Made by a program: the position numbers and the translations under genes. This document shows, one piece after another, positions 60,172 to 64,000 of a stretch of 64,000 nucleotides of DNA. Origin of the DNA: Vibrio sinaloensis (GTDB lineage: Bacteria; Pseudomonadota; Gammaproteobacteria; Enterobacterales; Vibrionaceae); NCBI RefSeq assembly GCF_023195835.1, contig NZ_CP096199.1:2356001-2420000 (forward strand), in the 5' to 3' direction. Numbering within the stretch: position 1 is the stretch's first letter; each line of letters starts with the position of its first letter. The notes beneath the pieces are model-generated. The model had not been told where the DNA came from. It saw only the letters and a list, made by a program, of their open reading frames with translations, and did no database searches.

Positions 60172-62127
60172 TTAATATTGGGCCTTCAGCTCATGCTGGT
60201 TTAAAAACGCTCCATCGACACCTAACACCTCACGATAGTAGGTTTCAAACATCAAAATATTCTGCACATATCCTCGAGTTTCCTTAAATGGAATCGACTC
60301 GATAAATGCATAAGCGTCTAACTTACCCTGGGTTCTTTCACGCCAAGTTTTCACTCGGTTAGGACCCGCATTATACGCGGCTAATGCAAAAATTCGATTG
60401 TTATCGTATTGCTCTAACAAGCTATTGAAGTAATGACTGCCAATCTCGATGTTCTTGCCGACCTGATACAAATCATCGCTGCTTTGATAGCTCAGCTTGT
60501 ATTTACGCGCAGTGTATTTTGCCGTCGAAGGCATGATCTGCATGATGCCCCTTGCCCCTACCGGTGATCTCGCTTCGATATCCAACGCGCTCTCTTGGCG
60601 AGCCAATGACATCAACGTAATGGGATCTATGCTGTGCTTATCCGCATAGAAATTGAACCACCAGCGATGCGCGACAGGAAAGCGAATGGCAATATTGTCC
60701 CACATACGTGCTTGGATACTGGCCGTGACCGTTAAATTATGCCAGCCCATGAATGAAGCGTAGCCAGCGAGCATCTCTTTTTGCTTATCACTCGCACGGG
60801 CCAACAACCAGCGCCATTCACTTTTCGCGGCGGTAATTTTGTCTCGATCGATCAACTCTTCAATTCGCACGAGAGCTTGGTTGTACTCAGCAATCTGGGT
60901 CTTATCCAACAGGATTTCTGAGGTTGGATACTGGATAGAACGTTTTAGCTCTTTGGCGGCAGCCACACTATAAAAGTTACGCTGACCAATGATCGACTCG
61001 AGTCGCTGTTGACCTGTGCCAACTTCCCCGAGCGCCATTTCACTGCGACCTAACCAATATTGCCAACGCAGCGTCTGCTGTAACTCTTCAGGCAAGCGCT
61101 CAATCCACTGCTCCACGTGTTGCCAGTTGCCATGCTGAATCGCCAAACGAACACGTCTCTCGAGCAAGTTTTTATTCTTCGACGTTGCGATAAACTGATC
61201 TCGCCATTGCGCTAGCGGTTCAGATTCGGTGTTAATCAATCGAAACGCAATATAATCAGCCATCAGTTGTCTCTGCTCTGCAGAGAACTGCTGCGCTGTT
61301 GTCACCTGTTCAAACAGAGCTTGAGCTTGTTCGACATCGCTGCGTGCAAGCTTTTTTAACCCCAGCTCAGCCTGTTTTTGATTAAACGGGGTCGCGGCGT
61401 GTTGCTTGGAAAAACTTAACACGGTAGCGGAATTGGCAAACAAACGACGCATCTCTGCGGCTTGCTGCTTAGCAGCATCTGATTTGACTTGCTTGCTCAA
61501 GTAACTCATCAAGCTGCCATTTCGCGCTTCAAATGCCAATAGCATTCTCTCTAGTACCAATTGGTCAGTTTTCAGCCCAGCGTTATCCCAACTGGCAAAC
61601 AGTCGATCACATTCATCAGCGATACTGTGCCCTGATAACCAGAGCTGCTCAGCTCCTTGATAAGCTAATGCTTTATCGCCAACTTGCGCATGCGCGTAAT
61701 AGTAGTGGCATTGATAGGTCTCACCGCGTGGCTCAGAGGTTTGAAACTCAATCAATCGACGCCAATCTTGCTGACGTGCCAGAGCGTCAATGTAAGGCGC
61801 TCTCAGCCGAGCCGAAAATGGAAAGTCACCGTACTCCTCAATGAACGCCTCAACTTGCTGTGGGCTTCGCTTGCCAATGTCGACCAAAAAACTGCGATAA
61901 TCCACGTAAGGTGTTAGGGGGTAGTCTGCAATTTGAGGTCGCAGTTGGTGATACTGCTCAACTTGCTTTTTATCAAGCAACTGCTGCGCTTGATCATAGA
62001 GTTCTCGCTGTTGTTGGATGTCCGCGGCCACTGTATAGGGCGCGACGCCCGCGCTGCAAACCATCGTTGACAAGAGCACAATCGATGAAGGAAGGCGATG
62101 CAGCGACTTGAGAAAAGTCAACGTCAT
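60172..62127 (-). CDS. slt: Soluble lytic murein transglycosylase Slt
   Basis: 651-residue periplasmic enzyme that cleaves peptidoglycan to anhydromuropeptides. Signal peptide at the N-terminus (cleavage near TVAA, about 35), a long superhelical alpha domain (to about 465), and the C-terminal SLT domain with catalytic Glu in LARQESALDIEARS, VGARGIMQIMPSTA and ALAAYNAGPNRV. Upstream of trpR on the same strand; ettA is divergent. Confidence 0.94.
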   Translation of the reverse strand: MTLTFLKSLHRLPSSIVLLSTMVCSAGVAPYTVAADIQQQRELYDQAQQLLDKKQVEQYHQLRPQIADYPLTPYVDYRSFLVDIGKRSPQQVEAFIEEYGDFPFSARLRAPYIDALARQQDWRRLIEFQTSEPRGETYQCHYYYAHAQVGDKALAYQGAEQLWLSGHSIADECDRLFASWDNAGLKTDQLVLERMLLAFEARNGSLMSYLSKQVKSDAAKQQAAEMRRLFANSATVLSFSKQHAATPFNQKQAELGLKKLARSDVEQAQALFEQVTTAQQFSAEQRQLMADYIAFRLINTESEPLAQWRDQFIATSKNKNLLERRVRLAIQHGNWQHVEQWIERLPEELQQTLRWQYWLGRSEMALGEVGTGQQRLESIIGQRNFYSVAAAKELKRSIQYPTSEILLDKTQIAEYNQALVRIEELIDRDKITAAKSEWRWLLARASDKQKEMLAGYASFMGWHNLTVTASIQARMWDNIAIRFPVAHRWWFNFYADKHSIDPITLMSLARQESALDIEARSPVGARGIMQIMPSTAKYTARKYKLSYQSSDDLYQVGKNIEIGSHYFNSLLEQYDNNRIFALAAYNAGPNRVKTWRERTQGKLDAYAFIESIPFKETRGYVQNILMFETYYREVLGVDGAFLNQHELKAQY

Positions 62128-62386
62128 ATGAGTCTCATCCTGAGATAGCTAGTGGTTAAGATTAGGTATTAATGCTCATTGTAAACAGCGCTGTAAAGGG
62201 CACAGATGTAAATAATAATAAATTCACATAACTGTGACATTTGGCGATCTTTGAGCAAGGTTTAGCTTAGTTATTCATCACTAATACGTTCACAATGCAA
62301 AGGAGTTCGTTTCTGGAGTAACAAACCACGCCCAGTTAGTATAAAATGTGGGTCTACGAAAATTGATTATTTAGGAACGATCGGCA

Positions 62387-64000
62387 ATGGCTGAATACGT
62401 ATATACCATGTCGCGCGTGAGCAAAATTGTGCCACCAAAGCGACAAATTCTTAAAGACATCTCTCTAAGCTTCTTCCCTGGCGCAAAAATCGGTGTTTTG
62501 GGTCTGAACGGTGCGGGTAAATCTACCCTACTGCGCATCATGGCGGGTATCGATACTGATATCGACGGTGAAGCGCGCCCACAACCTGGCCTTAATGTTG
62601 GCTACCTTCCTCAAGAACCTGTTCTGGATGAATCGAAAACCGTGCGCGAAATCGTCGAAGAAGCGGTCTCTGATGTTGCCGGTGCAATGAAGCGTCTGGA
62701 TGAAGTATACGCAGCATACGCAGAGCCCGATGCAGACTTCGATGCTCTGGCCAAAGAGCAAGGCGAGCTCGAAGCGCTGATTCAAGCCAAAGACGGCCAC
62801 AACCTTGAAAACGCGTTAGAGCGTGCGGCCGATGCACTGCGTCTTCCAGAGTGGGATCAGAAAATCGAACACCTATCGGGTGGTGAACGTCGCCGTGTTG
62901 CGATTTGTCGTCTGCTACTGTCTAAACCAGATATGTTGCTACTCGATGAGCCAACCAACCACTTGGATGCCGAATCTGTGGCTTGGCTAGAGCGCTTCTT
63001 GGTCGATTACAGCGGCACTGTTGTGGCCATCACCCACGACCGTTACTTCCTCGACAACGCTGCGGGTTGGATTCTAGAACTGGACCGTGGTGAAGGTATT
63101 CCTTGGCAAGGTAACTACACCTCGTGGCTAGAGCAAAAAGATGCGCGTCTGCAACAAGAAGCGTCTCAAGAGAAAGCGCGTCAAAAGACGATTGAGAAGG
63201 AGCTTGAGTGGGTTCGTCAAAACCCGAAAGGTCGTCAGTCGAAATCTAAAGCGCGTATGGCTCGTTTTGAAGAACTGCAAAGCGGTGATCGTCAGAAGCG
63301 TAACGAAACTAACGAACTCTTCATCCCGCCAGGTGAGCGTCTCGGTGACAAGGTTATCGAAGTGAACAACCTCACCAAGTCGTTTGACGGCCGTGTGCTG
63401 ATTGATGATCTATCGTTCAGCATTCCTAAAGGTGCCATCGTAGGTATCATTGGTGCCAACGGTGCAGGTAAATCTACCTTGTTCAAGATGCTTAGCGGCA
63501 CCGAACAACCAGACTCAGGCACCATTGAGCTAGGTGACACGGTGAAACTGGCATCGGTTGATCAGTTCCGTGACGCCATGGATGACTCGAAAACGGTTTA
63601 CCAAGAGATTTCTGAAGGTGCGGATATTATCAAGATCAACAACTTTGAGATCCCAGCTCGCGCCTACTGCTCACGCTTTAACTTCAAAGGCAGCGATCAG
63701 CAGAAGATCATTGGTGAGCTGTCTGGTGGTGAACGTAACCGTGTTCACCTAGCTAAACTGCTAAAAGCGGGCGGCAACGTGTTGCTACTCGATGAACCAA
63801 CCAACGACCTTGATGTTGAGACGCTACGTGCACTCGAGGAAGCTCTGCTTGAATTCCCAGGCTGTGCCATGGTTATCTCGCACGACCGTTGGTTCCTAGA
63901 CCGTATCGCGACTCACATCATCGATTATCGCGACGAAGGTCAGGTCAACTTCTACGAAGGTAACTATACTGAGTACATGGAGTGGCTGAAGAAGACCTTA
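62387..64000 (+). CDS. ettA: Energy-dependent translational throttle protein EttA (3' end outside window)
   Basis: ABC-F protein that binds the ribosomal E site and gates the first steps of elongation by ADP/ATP ratio. 538 residues are visible of about 555. First ABC domain: Walker A GLNGAGKST near residue 40, signature LSGGERRR and LLLDEPTNHLD; the EttA arm and P-site interaction linker (PKGRQSKSKARMARFEEL) follow; second ABC domain: GANGAGKST, LSGGERNR and LLLDEPTNDLD. The start is ATG 62387 with TTAGGAACGATC upstream. Confidence 0.95.
   Translation, partial: MAEYVYTMSRVSKIVPPKRQILKDISLSFFPGAKIGVLGLNGAGKSTLLRIMAGIDTDIDGEARPQPGLNVGYLPQEPVLDESKTVREIVEEAVSDVAGAMKRLDEVYAAYAEPDADFDALAKEQGELEALIQAKDGHNLENALERAADALRLPEWDQKIEHLSGGERRRVAICRLLLSKPDMLLLDEPTNHLDAESVAWLERFLVDYSGTVVAITHDRYFLDNAAGWILELDRGEGIPWQGNYTSWLEQKDARLQQEASQEKARQKTIEKELEWVRQNPKGRQSKSKARMARFEELQSGDRQKRNETNELFIPPGERLGDKVIEVNNLTKSFDGRVLIDDLSFSIPKGAIVGIIGANGAGKSTLFKMLSGTEQPDSGTIELGDTVKLASVDQFRDAMDDSKTVYQEISEGADIIKINNFEIPARAYCSRFNFKGSDQQKIIGELSGGERNRVHLAKLLKAGGNVLLLDEPTNDLDVETLRALEEALLEFPGCAMVISHDRWFLDRIATHIIDYRDEGQVNFYEGNYTEYMEWLKKTL

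Overview
The window reads as a piece of the larger chromosome of a Vibrio species. The evidence is a set of neighbourhoods typical of Vibrionaceae: pgeF-rluD / bamD / raiA / pheA / nspS-mbaA / yjjX / trpR-slt / ettA in one run, suhB-trmJ-iscRSUA-hscBA-fdx-iscX in another, a second stand-alone elongation factor G gene, and a Vibrio-like rRNA operon. The species cannot be fixed by eye. Both window edges cut genes: lacZ at the left and ettA at the right.

Layout. 1-6166: beta-galactoside uptake and cleavage. lacZ, a solute-binding protein and two permeases are read leftward, and the ABC ATPase is read rightward, from a shared control region with a LacI-type operator. 6192-8393: a LysR regulator divergent from a ChrA-type transporter. 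8399-21156: a complete tad (Flp pilus) operon read leftward: two Flp prepilins, prepilin peptidase, an unusual winged-helix AAA+ ATPase, RcpC, RcpA secretin, a small lipoprotein, TadG, TadE, TadF, TadZ, TadA, TadB, TadC, TadD. An AraC-family regulator is divergent from it. 22471-26409: an acyl-CoA synthetase, two LysR regulators and a DUF1127 protein between them. 26517-32535: EF-G, a membrane GGDEF protein, ndk and pepB. 32686-38272: the isc Fe-S assembly operon with IscR sites. 38390-40099: trmJ divergent from suhB.

40475-46787: a leftward rRNA operon (16S, tRNA-Ala, tRNA-Glu, 23S, 5S, tRNA-Asp, tRNA-Trp). It has tandem P1/P2 promoters, boxA elements and processing stalks, and its 3' end carries an eroding array of tRNA-Trp-derived repeats, each with a terminator. 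46907-51299: clpB (sigma-32-type promoter), pgeF and rluD leftward. 51435-64000: bamD, an MltF-like lytic transglycosylase, raiA, pheL-pheA with an attenuator, the nspS-mbaA polyamine/c-di-GMP pair and yjjX rightward. Then trpR and slt leftward, and ettA rightward off the edge.

Most of the window is ordinary Vibrio core genome. The parts most worth a second look are the winged-helix AAA+ ATPase translationally coupled inside the tad operon, the rtT-like tRNA-Trp repeat array, a folded or palindromic region just upstream of nspS-mbaA, spaced direct repeats between the AraC gene and flp, and a promoter upstream of trmJ that copies the iscR promoter with its IscR-like site. All functional statements rest on motif reading and gene order; no database search was run.
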